DNA of 62,000 bases from the NCBI GenBank assembly GCA_016946835.1, contig JACVTC010000059.1:892501-954500 (forward strand). Reading direction: 5' to 3'. Made by a program: the position numbers and the translations under genes. The notes under the pieces are model-generated. The model ran no database searches and was not told the DNA's origin. It saw nothing but the letters and a program-made list of their open reading frames with translations. The stretch comes from Neocallimastix lanati (nom. inval.) (lineage: Eukaryota; Neocallimastigomycota; Neocallimastigomycetes; Neocallimastigales; Neocallimastigaceae). Positions 51,514 through 62,000 of the stretch are shown one piece after another; the first letter of the stretch is position 1, and each line of letters starts with the position of its first letter.

Positions 51514-52719
51514 AAATTTATAATCTTTTATATATAAACATGTTTAGTTCCAATTTTTTTTTTTTTTTTTTTTATGTATTATTAATTTTTTAATTAATAT
51601 ATATATTATATGTAATATAATTGTAATATATATAGACATATAATTGTAATGGATATATAATCTGTAATATAATTGTAATATTTATATTAATTTCAATTTT
51701 TTTTAAATTTAATGTCTAACGTGGTTTTAGACTTTATTAATAATTTATATTAAAACAATATATATAAATTTTATTTTATAATAAAAGTTTAATTAATAAA
51801 TAAATTTAAAATTATTTAATATTATATTTTTTTTTATTTCTTTTTTTTTAATTCTTTTTTTTTTTTTTATTTTTAATAATGGTGTAGTTAAAAAAAAAAA
51901 TAATAATAATTGTGTATTTTTTATTATTATTTTATTGTTTTTTTTTTTTTTTAAATAATTTTAAGAATAAATTAGTAAAATAATCCGAAGAAAAACTAAA
52001 CAAAGACATTAGAAAATTTTTCAATATATTTAATTATTGATTTACATATATTATTTTGATAAAAAACATTAACTATATTTATTTACTACATCATTAGTCA
52101 AAGAAATCCAAAAACATAAAAAAAAAAAATACTAACAAATATAACAAATAAAAATAAATGTAAGACTTAAGAAGACTATTCAAAAAATAAAAATAAATAA
52201 AAAAATGAAAGAATAAAAAATAAAAAGGAATACATATATATTAAACAATAAAAATAAAATATAAAAATATACAACAGGAAAAATTTTTTTAAAAAAAATT
52301 TAGACTTTATATCTTTTTTTTTTTTTTTTTTTTTTTATTTTATTATTACTACCATTTCCCATTTCATTTTTTATATTAAAAGAATTATTATCAAATTTTA
52401 TATGGAAAATACATATATATTTAATTATGATATTTATTTATTTATTTATTTATTATTTATTATTTATTTATTTATTTATTATTTATTTATTATTATTTAT
52501 TATTTATTTATTATTATTTATTATTTATTATTTATTTATTATTATTATTTATTATTATTTATTATTTATTTATTTATTATTTATTTATTTATTTATTTTA
52601 AATAATAAAATTTATTTTTATTTTTTTTTTAAATTTAAAAATAGAAAAACTTAGCAATGGACATATCTATTATTTTCAATAATAAAATTTATTTCTATTT
52701 CTTTTTTTTTTTGTTTTTT
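51385..52719. other. AT-rich spacer upstream of the RING gene
   Basis: A run of about 30 at 51482; TATA-like AT blocks; (TTTA)n/(TTATTA)n at 52430-52600. Open frames in the latter encode Tyr, Leu, Phe and Ile low complexity and are not genes. Confidence 0.6.
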
Positions 52720-52990
52720 GAATTTATAATAATAAAAATAAATGAACAAAAAAATAGATATAATAATTATTTTTTTTGAATTTAGAATAATAAAAATGAA
52801 AGAACAAAATAAAATAAAAAAAAAAATGGACATAATAAATGTTTTTTTTTTTTTTTTTTTGAATTTAAAATAAAAATATGAAGGAACAAAGAAAAAAAAG
52901 GACATAACTATTTTTTTTTTTTTTTTTTTTTTTTTGAATTTAAAATAATAAAAATGAAGGAACAAAGAAGAAAAAAAGGACATAACTATT
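52720..52990. repeat. Tandem repeat, about 60-80 bp x 4
   Basis: Units begin GAATTT at 52720, 52778, 52861 and 52936, each continuing with AATAATAAAAATGAAGGAAC or a variant, then AAAAAAAGGACATAACTA. Separating T runs vary in length. Confidence 0.9.
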
Positions 52991-54365
52991 TATTATAATT
53001 AAAAGTTTAATATTTAATATATATATTTAATAATTAATTTTTAATAATATTAATTTATTATTATTAATATAAAATATTAATTATCATAAGAAGAACTAAA
53101 GAAGGGACTAAAAATATATATATATATATTTACATTAAAAAATAATTTTTTTTTTAAAACTTTAAAAAATAATAAATTGAATATTGATATAAATATATAT
53201 ATAATTAAAAATTTATTAAAAATGAATAAAATATAATATTTAATAATAAATAAAAATCACAAAAATTTTATTAGCTGACTCTCTCAAGAAATGATACAGA
53301 ATAACTTGTTTTGTATTAATAATTATTATTGGCACTTTATTTAAGTATAAAGAAGTAAAACTTTTAAAAAGTTTTACTTCCAAAGTATAACCATTGCTTA
53401 CATAAATACATAAATAAAATTAAAATATGAATAAATTCATATGGCGTCATATGGGGTATGCGGAACTTTTATGTGCTATTAACCTTTACTTTTATAATTA
53501 TCTTTTTATTAATATTAATACTTTTATAATTATCTTTTTATTAATATTAATATTTTTTTATTCTTAAAAATAACCAAATCAACCTCTATCTAATAATTTA
53601 TCTAATAATTTACATGAAGGATTATTTTACTTATTTAATAATAAACTTAATTTAATATAGATAATAATACTATTAATATAATATATAATATATAACAATT
53701 ATATTTAAAATATATTAAATTACTATTATAAAATAAAATAACTATTTTAATTAATTTAAATTAATATATTATTCAAATAAGAAATTATTATAAGAAAAGA
53801 TATAAATTTAATAATTATTATTAAATATACAAATATATTACACCACATATTCATATTTGTCTATTATCTAAAATGGCAAAGTTAAAATTTTTTTCTCTAT
53901 CTCTACTAGATCAATTCTTCATAAGAGCTGTAAATTAGTTCAAAGATAATATATTAAAAATAACAAATATTTGAATTAATTATTACCTCATATTCAATAA
54001 TAAATAGACAATATAATATAAAAATTATTTTTACAAAGTTTAATCAGATTTCAGATTTTGACAATTTTTCATTAATAAATATATATATATATATATATTT
54101 TGAAATAATTATAATATTTAAATAATATATATAAATATAATTATTAATAATTAATTCTGAAATTAACATTCAAAATGTAATTTTAATTTTTGAAATTTTG
54201 AAATTTCAATTCCGAAATTTTGAAAATAAAATTAATAAGGAATTATATATATATATATATATTAAATGTTGTATTAGCATAAATATTAATAATATTTTGC
54301 CTTTGTCCCTGTAAATATTAAAATGAACATTGAAATTTAATTTTTTACATTTTTTAAATTTATTA

Positions 54366-54425
<60 letters not shown>

Positions 54426-54446
54426 TAATAATTATAATAATGTCGT
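52991..54446. other. AT-rich spacer with a strong hairpin and a long T run
   Basis: 53352-53365 (GAAGTAAAACTTTT) and 53367-53380 are perfect inverted arms with one base between. 53280-53480 is less AT-biased and may be a decayed LTR or exon. A duplicated CTTTTATAATTATCTTTTTA block lies at 53489-53550. A T run of about 50 (54376-54424) ends at the retrotransposon remains. Confidence 0.6.
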
Positions 54447-56084
54447 TTAATAATTTTTCACGAATTCAGAAATATATTTTTTATTTTCAATGTCATCCAA
54501 AGAATTTAACTGATTATTTTCATTAATGTTTTTATCAATACTTACTATATTAATATCATTATTAATCGTATTGTTATTTGAGTTATTATTTTCCAAATTA
54601 TTATTAATATTATAGTTTTCATTATTATTATTATTATTTTCCTTTTCTGCAATTAAATTAGTGGTACTGTTAACAAAGTTGGACAATTTTCTGTAATATT
54701 TCAAAACAAAGCTTGAAATTGAAAGTTACCCACATCCTCTAACGATGCCAATAGTATTACGTTAAAGGTAAATGTGCCATTGATATTATTTATATTATTT
54801 TTTTACGTATAAATGTTTACTATCAGTATCCACTAATAATGTATAATTAGCATGCGTTTTTTAATTAATTATTATATCAAACATTGAATCATCATTATCA
54901 AAAATTCTAAAAATAGTATTAATTTTTAGTGTACCAATTTGAATTTCTAAATTTTATCATTTCATAGACACGCTCATCAGTATTAGATAATACTTGATGT
55001 ACCATACCAGACGTAGAACCAACTATTGTATAATTTTAAATGTTTTTATTTAAGAAAAAATTCTGGTCACTAAATTTGTATTGCTACCATCATCCAATTA
55101 ATACAGCAGCAGAATGACCGTTTACAATGGCAATATCATACTCTTTAACTTCTCGTGTAGCGTAGCAATGAGTAGGACTATTTACTATTTTAAATTCCTC
55201 GACATCATTATGATATTCTGTACATCCTACGACTGAATCATCCTCACCTTTAAATTTTTTAAAACTTTTAGTAATATCTGAACATAGAGCACCTCTTTTA
55301 CCTATTAATTAAGCTAAAGTAATATTTGCTAGTGTATTTTGTAATTCTTCTATAATATCATAGGGTTCAATACCTTCTAGTAATTTAATAATTTGACCTA
55401 CTTTAGTAGTTTTCTCTTTTGTTTTGGTTTGTTCCATTACTTTTATTTTATTATTTTTATCCATAACTTTGTTATTAATATTGGAATAAGGTATATTTAA
55501 TTCCATTGTATCTATACCAATATTATTTTCCAATGTGTTATTATTATTTTATTATTTTATTATTATTATTATTATTATTATTATAATTATTATTGGCAAT
55601 CAAGTAAAATATACCATTATTGATAATATTATTAATTGGATTATTAATAATAACTTATTCATTAATATTATTCATATTGTTAATATCTTTATCATTATTA
55701 TTATTTTCATTGTTATTATTATTATTATTTATTGCGCTATTATTTTGTTTTGGTTTTAAAATTTTCCGATTTCGTAAATTGTATAAGATATTATTATTAC
55801 CATTATTATCATTGTTTTTTTCTTTTTTTTTTTTTTATTAATTGTTAAATTACAATTATTTCCAATTATATTGTTATTGTCATCGTTATTATTTATATTA
55901 ATGTTACAATAATCTAACTAAATTTATCTTCATCAGTAATAATACCTTCTCTTTTGGACCAGTTGTTAATTCTAAGCTTCCATATTTCTGCATTTCTACG
56001 AGATCCACCAATTCTTGGGAGAATTTTAGTATCAATGTTCGAAGCGGTACCAATAAATCCACTGCTACTACAACCACTACTCAT
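54447..56084 (-). pseudogene. Ty3/gypsy-type retrotransposon pol N-terminus and protease, decayed
   Basis: Minus strand from ATG 56084: MSSGCSSSGFIGTASN and RRNAEIWKLRINNWSKREG, then an Asn-rich linker with LYNLRNRKILKPK. From about 55420 comes VGQIIKLLEGIEPYDIIEEL, then GKRGALCSDITKSFKKF and EYDIAIVNGHSAAVLI. A one-base shift leads to the aspartic protease active-site block DDGSNTNLVTRIF (55094-55060), where DSG is usual. Further blocks (YTIVGSTSGMVHQVLSNTDE, and FRIFDNDDSMFDIIIN) lie in shifted frames. The last part (54704-54447) is an Asn-rich linker ending EFVKNY. Reverse transcriptase and integrase are missing. Order and motifs fit fungal gypsy elements; the many breaks show it is dead. 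Confidence 0.75.
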
Positions 56085-56424
56085 TTTGATTATTAAACTT
56101 TATTAATAATAACGCTTTTAAATTAAATTTATAACTTTTAATATTTTAAAACTTTTTTTTTTTATTTATTTATTTTTTTTTCAGTTATTTATATCAAAAA
56201 AAATTTTTTTTTTTTTTTTATATGAATCGCTGTATTATTCATTATAAAGCACTATCTAAGAAAATAATATTTATTACTATCTTAAACTATTTAAATTATA
56301 GCACCTACTAACTCTAGAATAAAATATATTTTATCTAAATAACTTTTATTTATATATATATATATTAATTATAACTATTATTACTTTTACTAATTATTAT
56401 TAGCAATCTAAATAAATTGAAAAC

Positions 56425-56888
56425 TTATTCGTTTTTAATCTTGTTTTTATTCGTTTTTATCCCAATTTCTGAAAGCATAAATGTAATAGGAAGTGATTAT
56501 TTGATCACTAACTTTTATCTTTATTTTATTACATTGAGTATTAAATCTTTTAAATCTTACATCAAATTCGGAAATCATTTCTTCCTTTCTTATAGTAACA
56601 GTAGATAATTTTTACAAGTTCGTATTTTGAGAAGTAGATTTTCTAAAATGTTCCTTTAAATTATTAATGCTTGTAGAGTAACCATCAGGTGTAGATTTAT
56701 TTAAAGAATTATATACAATTGTTCTTGCTATTTAAGTATATTAAATATTCAATTTTCTGGGCATCTTCTACTTTATTAGATTTTTATCAACATTCAAACG
56801 CAAATAGCCATTCATCGAAGGATGTTTTATCTTCTCCTAATATAGGTAATAATCTATTAAAAATTATTGCCTTAGTTGAATTTTCCAT
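56425..56888 (-). pseudogene. Ty3/gypsy-type gag, decayed
   Basis: From ATG 56888 on the minus strand: MENSTKAIIFNRLLPILGED, then SFDEWLFAFE, two stops, and KVEDAQKIEYLIYL. After a frame change: YSTSINNLKEHFRKSTSQNT, EEMISEFDVRFKRFNTQCNK, and SDQIITSYYIYAFRNWDKNE. The W-x-F...A..YL... and F..RF....K..... blocks are those of the retrotransposon gag capsid domain. It lies upstream of the protease remains on the same strand with a 340-base AT-rich gap, so the two are probably one element. No CCHC knuckle was found. Confidence 0.75.
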
Positions 56889-56993
56889 TTTATAATTTAT
56901 TTTTTATTATTTAGCTATTTATTTATTATTTTAATTAAATATTTTTATAATATAATTATATTAAACTTTTGTCTTACAATAAGTTTTATGATA

Positions 56994-57064
<71 letters not shown>

Positions 57065-57934
57065 ATTAATAAATTTGTAATATTTTTTTTTTTTTATTAA
57101 ATAAAAAAACCAATTTTTTTTTATTTTGTTATTTTGTAGGTTTTAGTTTCAATGTCACTCATTCTCCACCCAATTGATCAATTTTATTCTATTATCTTAA
57201 TTTAAGAAATAGATCTTAAAAGTGATAATAGGAGATCAAGTATAAAACAAAAAAAAAACATTTTATTTTAATTAATTTTTTTTTATTTATTTTATTATTA
57301 TTTTTATTTTTTTTTTAATAGTACTTTTATTATTTGAATACTATTATTGATTATTATTAGTATTAATAATTTTATTAGTTATATAATGAACAAATTTATA
57401 AAATTTTACTCATTTTTATATTTTTGTGAAATTTTAAATTATTTAGGATAATTAAACAGAAAGATAAACAAATAAACAAATAAAAGAAATAAAATAAGTA
57501 ATGTTAAATAATAAAAGAAATAATGTTTAATAATAAAAGTAATAATGAATAAAAATATAGAAAAATATTTATTATTATTTTACAAATGATAAATTAATAA
57601 TTATAATTATTATTATTTTTTTTTTGTTTTGTTTTGTTTAATGTTTTATTAAGTTGAGTTTTTAACTTAAAAAAAAAACAATTTCTAAATTTTTATTAAA
57701 TTTTATTCAAATTTTTAAATCCATTTTATAATAATATATAATTTAATAATTTCAGTATCTATCAGTTAAGAATTTCGTTTCAATTACTATTTGATATTAG
57801 ACAATATTTTGCTAATAACAAACAATTTTTCATAAGGTTTTTCAATATCTTTAAAATATTTCATTCGAAATTCAAGGAAAATATAATATTTAGAAAATCA
57901 ATGTTTCAATGTTCCAATGGAGGATTATTATTTT
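56889..57934. other. AT-rich spacer with a 67-base A run
   Basis: An A run fills about 56996-57062. 57130-57240 is slightly richer in G and C but has no open frame of note. No gene seen. Confidence 0.6.
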
Positions 57935-58554
57935 TTCTAAGGCGACACAGACACCATTCTGGACAGTCGTCTTCAACCCTATTGTGAGCTTTGGCAACAT
58001 GAACATCAAATTTATATCCACATCTGGCACGAAGTACCCATTAGAAACCAATGAAAAATTCAGGACACTTAAAATTGAGCTTTAGGTAGTCTCTAGTTTT
58101 CTCAAATTTATTTTTCTTATTAAGTCTTAGTCTTGATTGATTTTCCTGTCATATCTCCTACTCAGTAAAAGTTTATAATTGCTTCTTTTATTTGATGGAA
58201 AATTTATCTATTTTGTCTACTAGAATTTTACTTTCTTTATCCCATGCTTAATGTCTACAATGTGATACAATCTTTAAGTAAATCAGAGGTAATAACATTT
58301 GGAGCAAAACACCTTACCTGAGCAATCACGCATTTCACCGAAAGAGGAGGAATGTTAAGTTCTTTAGAAACACAATAAAGGGATGTAAAGCTATTCCCAT
58401 TGCAAAATCCATCAATCCAGTATAATCCTGTATTATCTAGTGTCTTCGTATATCTTGTCCTTTCTTTTTTTGATCTAAGTAAAGGTACAAAATATGAAAC
58501 TTGCCCAATTACTATAGTAGAATTTTTTTTTTTTAGACTAGGAAAAGAATACAC
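57935..58554 (-). pseudogene. Remains of the unidentified dispersed element, copy B
   Basis: The open frame 58554-58255 encodes 99 aa, including NTGLYWIDGFCNGNSF and PPLSVKCVIAQVRCFAPNVI. After an interruption, the region 58045-57945 reads RCGYKFDVHVAKAHNRVEDD then CPEWCLCRL, with one stop just before. Cysteine pairs (CG...CPEWCLC) could once have bound zinc. 57935-58255 matches copy A (44401-45040) at the DNA level, and VIAQVRCFAPNVITSDLL parallels copy A's VISSTFLIFKAYGPDEDIS. The family is not recognised. It may be a transposase-like or host multicopy gene; only the duplication is well supported. Confidence 0.5.
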
Positions 58555-58869
58555 TTTCAGTGCTTTATTAAATAGATAAGTATATTTTTATGTATTACAT
58601 TTTTTAAAAAAAAATACAATATGTAATTTAAAGATAAAAAAAACAAAATGAATGTAAAAAATAAAGTAAAACAAAATAAAAAATAATAAAAATAAAAGAA
58701 AAATTTTTTTAATTAATCATAGAAAATTTAATGTAATAAAGAATAAAAAAAGTCCAAAAGTTAAGAAAATTTCAGTGTGATGTATACCATGTGTAGTAAA
58801 ACATGATCACCAGTTAAATCTAAAATAATAAAATAAAGAAGTAACATCTTTAAATAGATAATGTGGTAT

Positions 58870-60135
58870 CTACTAAACTCTCCCCCTAAACCACAAGAAA
58901 GATCTAATAATTAATTATATCTAATTAAATTATGGAAAAAAAAAAAAATTTTTTTTATTTCTACATTTTAATTTATATATTTATTTAAATTAATAAATTT
59001 ATAAATAATAAAACTTATAAAAATTCTAACTTTGAATTTTTTGGAATATTGAAGTTTTCTGTAAACATATTACCATATACATTTCTAATAATTGAATTTA
59101 TTTGAAAAAAATATTTACAAATATTATTTATATATATAATAAATATTTTTATTTTTTTAGAAATATTTATATATTGAATTTTATGAACATATATATATAT
59201 GTATATATACCGATTTTTCATATTTATAATTCATAATTTATTACATATATTTAATAAGAAATTTTATAAATATTTTTTATTTAATTCTATTTATTAATAA
59301 GACTTACAGATTCTTCAATGTGGAATTACTTGGAATAACTAAATTTCCTTCTAATAGATTATTTCTAATATCTCTAATAATTGAATAATATTTATGGATT
59401 TATATACAAAAAATTTTACATTAATAAAATTATTTTTTTAAGTTTTATCTATATTCTTTTTATTTTTTACATTTAATATATATATTTTATTTATGGAAAT
59501 AAAAAATGTATGATTTTATATATTTCAAAATATATAATAAATTTTCATTTTTATCTTTATCTAAAAATTTATAAAACAATTTATAAAAATACTAAAAAAA
59601 CAAAAGGAATAATGAAATCTTTTTAAAAAATAATAAAATATAAATATATTTATACAATTAAATAATATAAAAAGAACATAAATATATATTTATTCATATT
59701 TTTTTTTTAAAAATAATGAATAAACATTAAATTTTAATTCCTTAATACTTCTAGATTTGGGAAATTATCTACAAATGTTTGAACAGTAAGGTTTTCATTT
59801 TTTTTTAATAAAGAATATAAATTTCTATATATAATTAAATATATATATATTAATAATATATTAAAATCAATTTAAAATATAAAATATTTTAAAAACTATC
59901 GTATATTCAATATTTAATATTATTATTATAATTGTTATAAATTTTACAATTTAATATTATGGTTTTGACTTTCGTCCCATTTAACAATATCATCATTTTT
60001 ACAACAATTGTCCCTATAATTTTCAACTTTTTCTACATCAATTAAAATTTTAAGTTTTTTGTATTCCTTAACAGGTATGGAATAAGTTAATACAAAAATA
60101 TTAGAAAAAATTAAAAATTAAGTGTAAAAATTCAT
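58870..60135 (-). pseudogene. Secreted leucine-rich repeat protein, plant-like, decayed
   Basis: From ATG 60135 on the minus strand: MNFYT, a TAA at codon 6, then FLIFSNIFVLTYSIPVKEY, which looks like a signal peptide. An N-terminal cap follows, NYRDNCCKNDDIVKWDESQ, like the CCxW caps of plant-type LRR proteins. Exon 1 ends at 59948 (GTAAAA donor). Exon 2 starts at 59824: NENLTVQTFVDNFPNLEVL, with no usable donor. Exon 3 is 59373-59308: DIRNNLLEGNLVIPSNSTLK. Exon 4 is 59084-59019: NVYGNMFTENFNIPKNSKLE, with ATAAGT in place of GTAAGT. Exons 3 and 4 are both 66 nt, same phase, one 22-residue LRR each. A further LDLSCGLGGEFSR block at about 58905 may be another repeat. An intact relative would bind ligands outside the cell; this copy looks dead. 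Confidence 0.7.
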
Positions 60136-60719
60136 TCTTCTTTTTTAATTATACTTAATATATGATATTCTCTATTTATTTATTTATTTATTTATTATTT
60201 ATTTATTTATTATTTATTTATTTATTTATTTTATTTTATTTTTACTTTTATCTTCTTTTATAAATACTTAAAATATTTTTTTATTTCAATTCAAAAAGGT
60301 ACATTTCTCAAATTTTTAATAAATAGATAAATAAATAATAAAATGAATAAATAATAAATAAATAAATAATAAAATAAATAAATAAAAGATTTATAATAAT
60401 ATTTAAAAATAATAAATAATTAAATTAATATTTTTTATTTTTTATTTTATTATTTTTTTTATTTATTTAATAAAATAAAATAACTAATAATTATAGAATT
60501 ATTTTATAGATTATTGAATTAATAAATAAAAATAATAATTATAATAATAAAATTTAATAATGATAATAAATATTAATTATTTAATAAATAAAAAAATAAA
60601 AGTTTTAAATATTTAAACATTAAATATTAAAAAATAATAATAATAATTAAATATTTAACTATAAATTAAAATAACTTTTTTTTTTGTATTTTTACCATAT
60701 TATTTATAACTATCTCTTT

Positions 60720-60769
<50 letters not shown>

Positions 60770-61593
60770 ATTTTAAAAAAAAAATTTTATATACTATATA
60801 TTAAAATTCCTTTTTTTTTATTTTTACTTGATTATTTATAACTATTTCTTTTATTAAAAAAAAAATAATAATAATTTTAAAAAGGATTTATATATAACTA
60901 TATATTAAAATAAAAAATTTTTTTTTACTAAATTTTATAGAAATATCTCTTTTATTAAAAATATTTATTAATATTTATTTAATGTTAACTTATTTTTATT
61001 AAAGTTTAAGATTTTATAAAATTCTGAGTAAGAATTTAAAAGGTGTAAAAATGATCATTTAATTATTTAAATATTATTTTATAATGCTAATAATTATATC
61101 TTAAATTATTATCCTTTACTTCTTTTAAAATTATTTATTTTTTTTATTTTTCTATATATTTAAAATTATTATTAGTTTTACTTATATTTTGAAAAATTAT
61201 AAAATATGTGATAAAATATTTTATTTTTTAAAGCTTTAATAATACATATTTATTATTATATTTTATATAATTTATTAATATTATTTTTTTTTTAAAAAAA
61301 AAAAAAATTATTTATTTATTTATTATAGTTTTATTTAGTTATTTTTTATTTACTTATTTATTTAAATTACATATATTATTTATTTATTTATTTTATTATT
61401 AGTTTATTTATTTATTAACTTTTAAAAAATTTTTGAGAAATGAAACTTTTTGAAATGAAATTTTTCGAAATACATCTCTCCCATATATATTTTTATATGT
61501 TATAATTGAATGTGAGGTATTTTAAAAAATCTTAAATTACTAATAAATTTACTAATAAATTTTTTTAATAAAAGAAATATTTATAAATAATCC

Positions 61594-61627
<34 letters not shown>

Positions 61628-62000
61628 TGAGGACATCTTAAAAAAAGGAAGTTAAAAAGTAGCACATAGTTAGGATAATTTTAGGTGGTATCTACTTTTT
61701 TTATTTTTTATTTTTTTTTATTTTTTATTTTTTTTATTTTTTATTTTTTATTTTTTTATTTTTTATTTTTTTTATATTTTATTTTTTATTTTTAAAATTT
61801 TATTTATTATTAATAATTCCTTTTTTTTATTTCTATTTTATTTTTTATTATTAATTATAAAACTTTTTACTTTTTATTTTCATTCCTCTTTCTATTTTTT
61901 CATTTCTATTTGATTTTTTATTTTTTAATTATCAATCTTTTTATTTTTTATTAATAATTCTTTTTTTTTTTTATATTTTATTTTTTATATTTTATTATCA
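60136..62000. other. AT-rich spacer at the right end
   Basis: (TTTA)n at 60171-60240 and (AAAT)n at 60320-60385, a 47-base A run at 60724, (TTTTTA)n at 61695-61790. 61466-61490 reads CGAAATACATCTCTCCCA, close to the CGAAATGCAACTCTCCCA at the right end of the 21400-23040 element. No gene seen. Confidence 0.6.

Noticed and set aside
52402-52983. Open frames on both strands upstream of the RING gene
   Set aside because: They come from (TTTA)n and from the 60-80 bp tandem repeat.
58861-58912. A purine run (AGGGGGAGAG on the minus strand) as a retrotransposon polypurine tract, or LDLSCGLGG as a methyltransferase SAM motif
   Set aside because: No retrotransposon coding precedes it and no other methyltransferase motif follows; its position after LRR exons makes a decayed LRR block the simpler reading, though uncertain.

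Overview
The window looks like nuclear DNA of a very AT-rich eukaryote, most probably an anaerobic gut fungus (Neocallimastigomycota). The reasons are: very A+T-rich spacers full of long A and T homopolymers and (AAT)n/(AAAT)n arrays; spliced genes with short GT-AG introns; Asn-rich low-complexity stretches in regulatory proteins; a fungal CYS3/MET4-like bZIP factor; hevein-type chitin-binding domains beside bacterial-type surface repeats; and plant-like leucine-rich repeats. An amoeba such as Dictyostelium is the main alternative and is judged less likely. The assignment is inference. The standard genetic code fits every gene model.

Four genes look intact. A minus-strand long-chain acyl-CoA synthetase (290-4280, ten exons, 663 aa). 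A plus-strand Rrp8-type rRNA methyltransferase (13872-15482, three exons, 303 aa). A plus-strand bZIP factor (35991-38965, two exons, 810 aa). A minus-strand RING-H2 protein (48710-51384, 864 aa), whose first coding exon appears to be only the ATG. They are unrelated in function and do not form a cluster.

The rest is spacer, repeats and gene remains. Remains include a copia RNase H fragment (9400-9755), a decayed multi-membrane-span protein (11206-12290), a copia gag-protease segment (about 40310-42400) joined directly to a frameshifted surface protein with InlB-type, YTV-type and hevein domains (42396-43645), two copies of an unidentified dispersed element (44190-46160 and 57935-58554), a Ty3/gypsy gag plus protease (54447-56888), and a secreted LRR gene with a stop in its signal peptide and damaged splice donors (58870-60135).

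Three noncoding blocks stand out: a 2-kb island of much more balanced base composition without evident genes (16440-18450); a 1.6-kb element with inverted ATTTCGCCAAAT-type ends around a 293-bp satellite (21400-23040); and a 1.1-kb heptanucleotide satellite with higher-order structure (24240-25320). No CRISPR array, rRNA or tRNA was recognised. Coordinates of exons were derived by hand from splice signals and reading phase.
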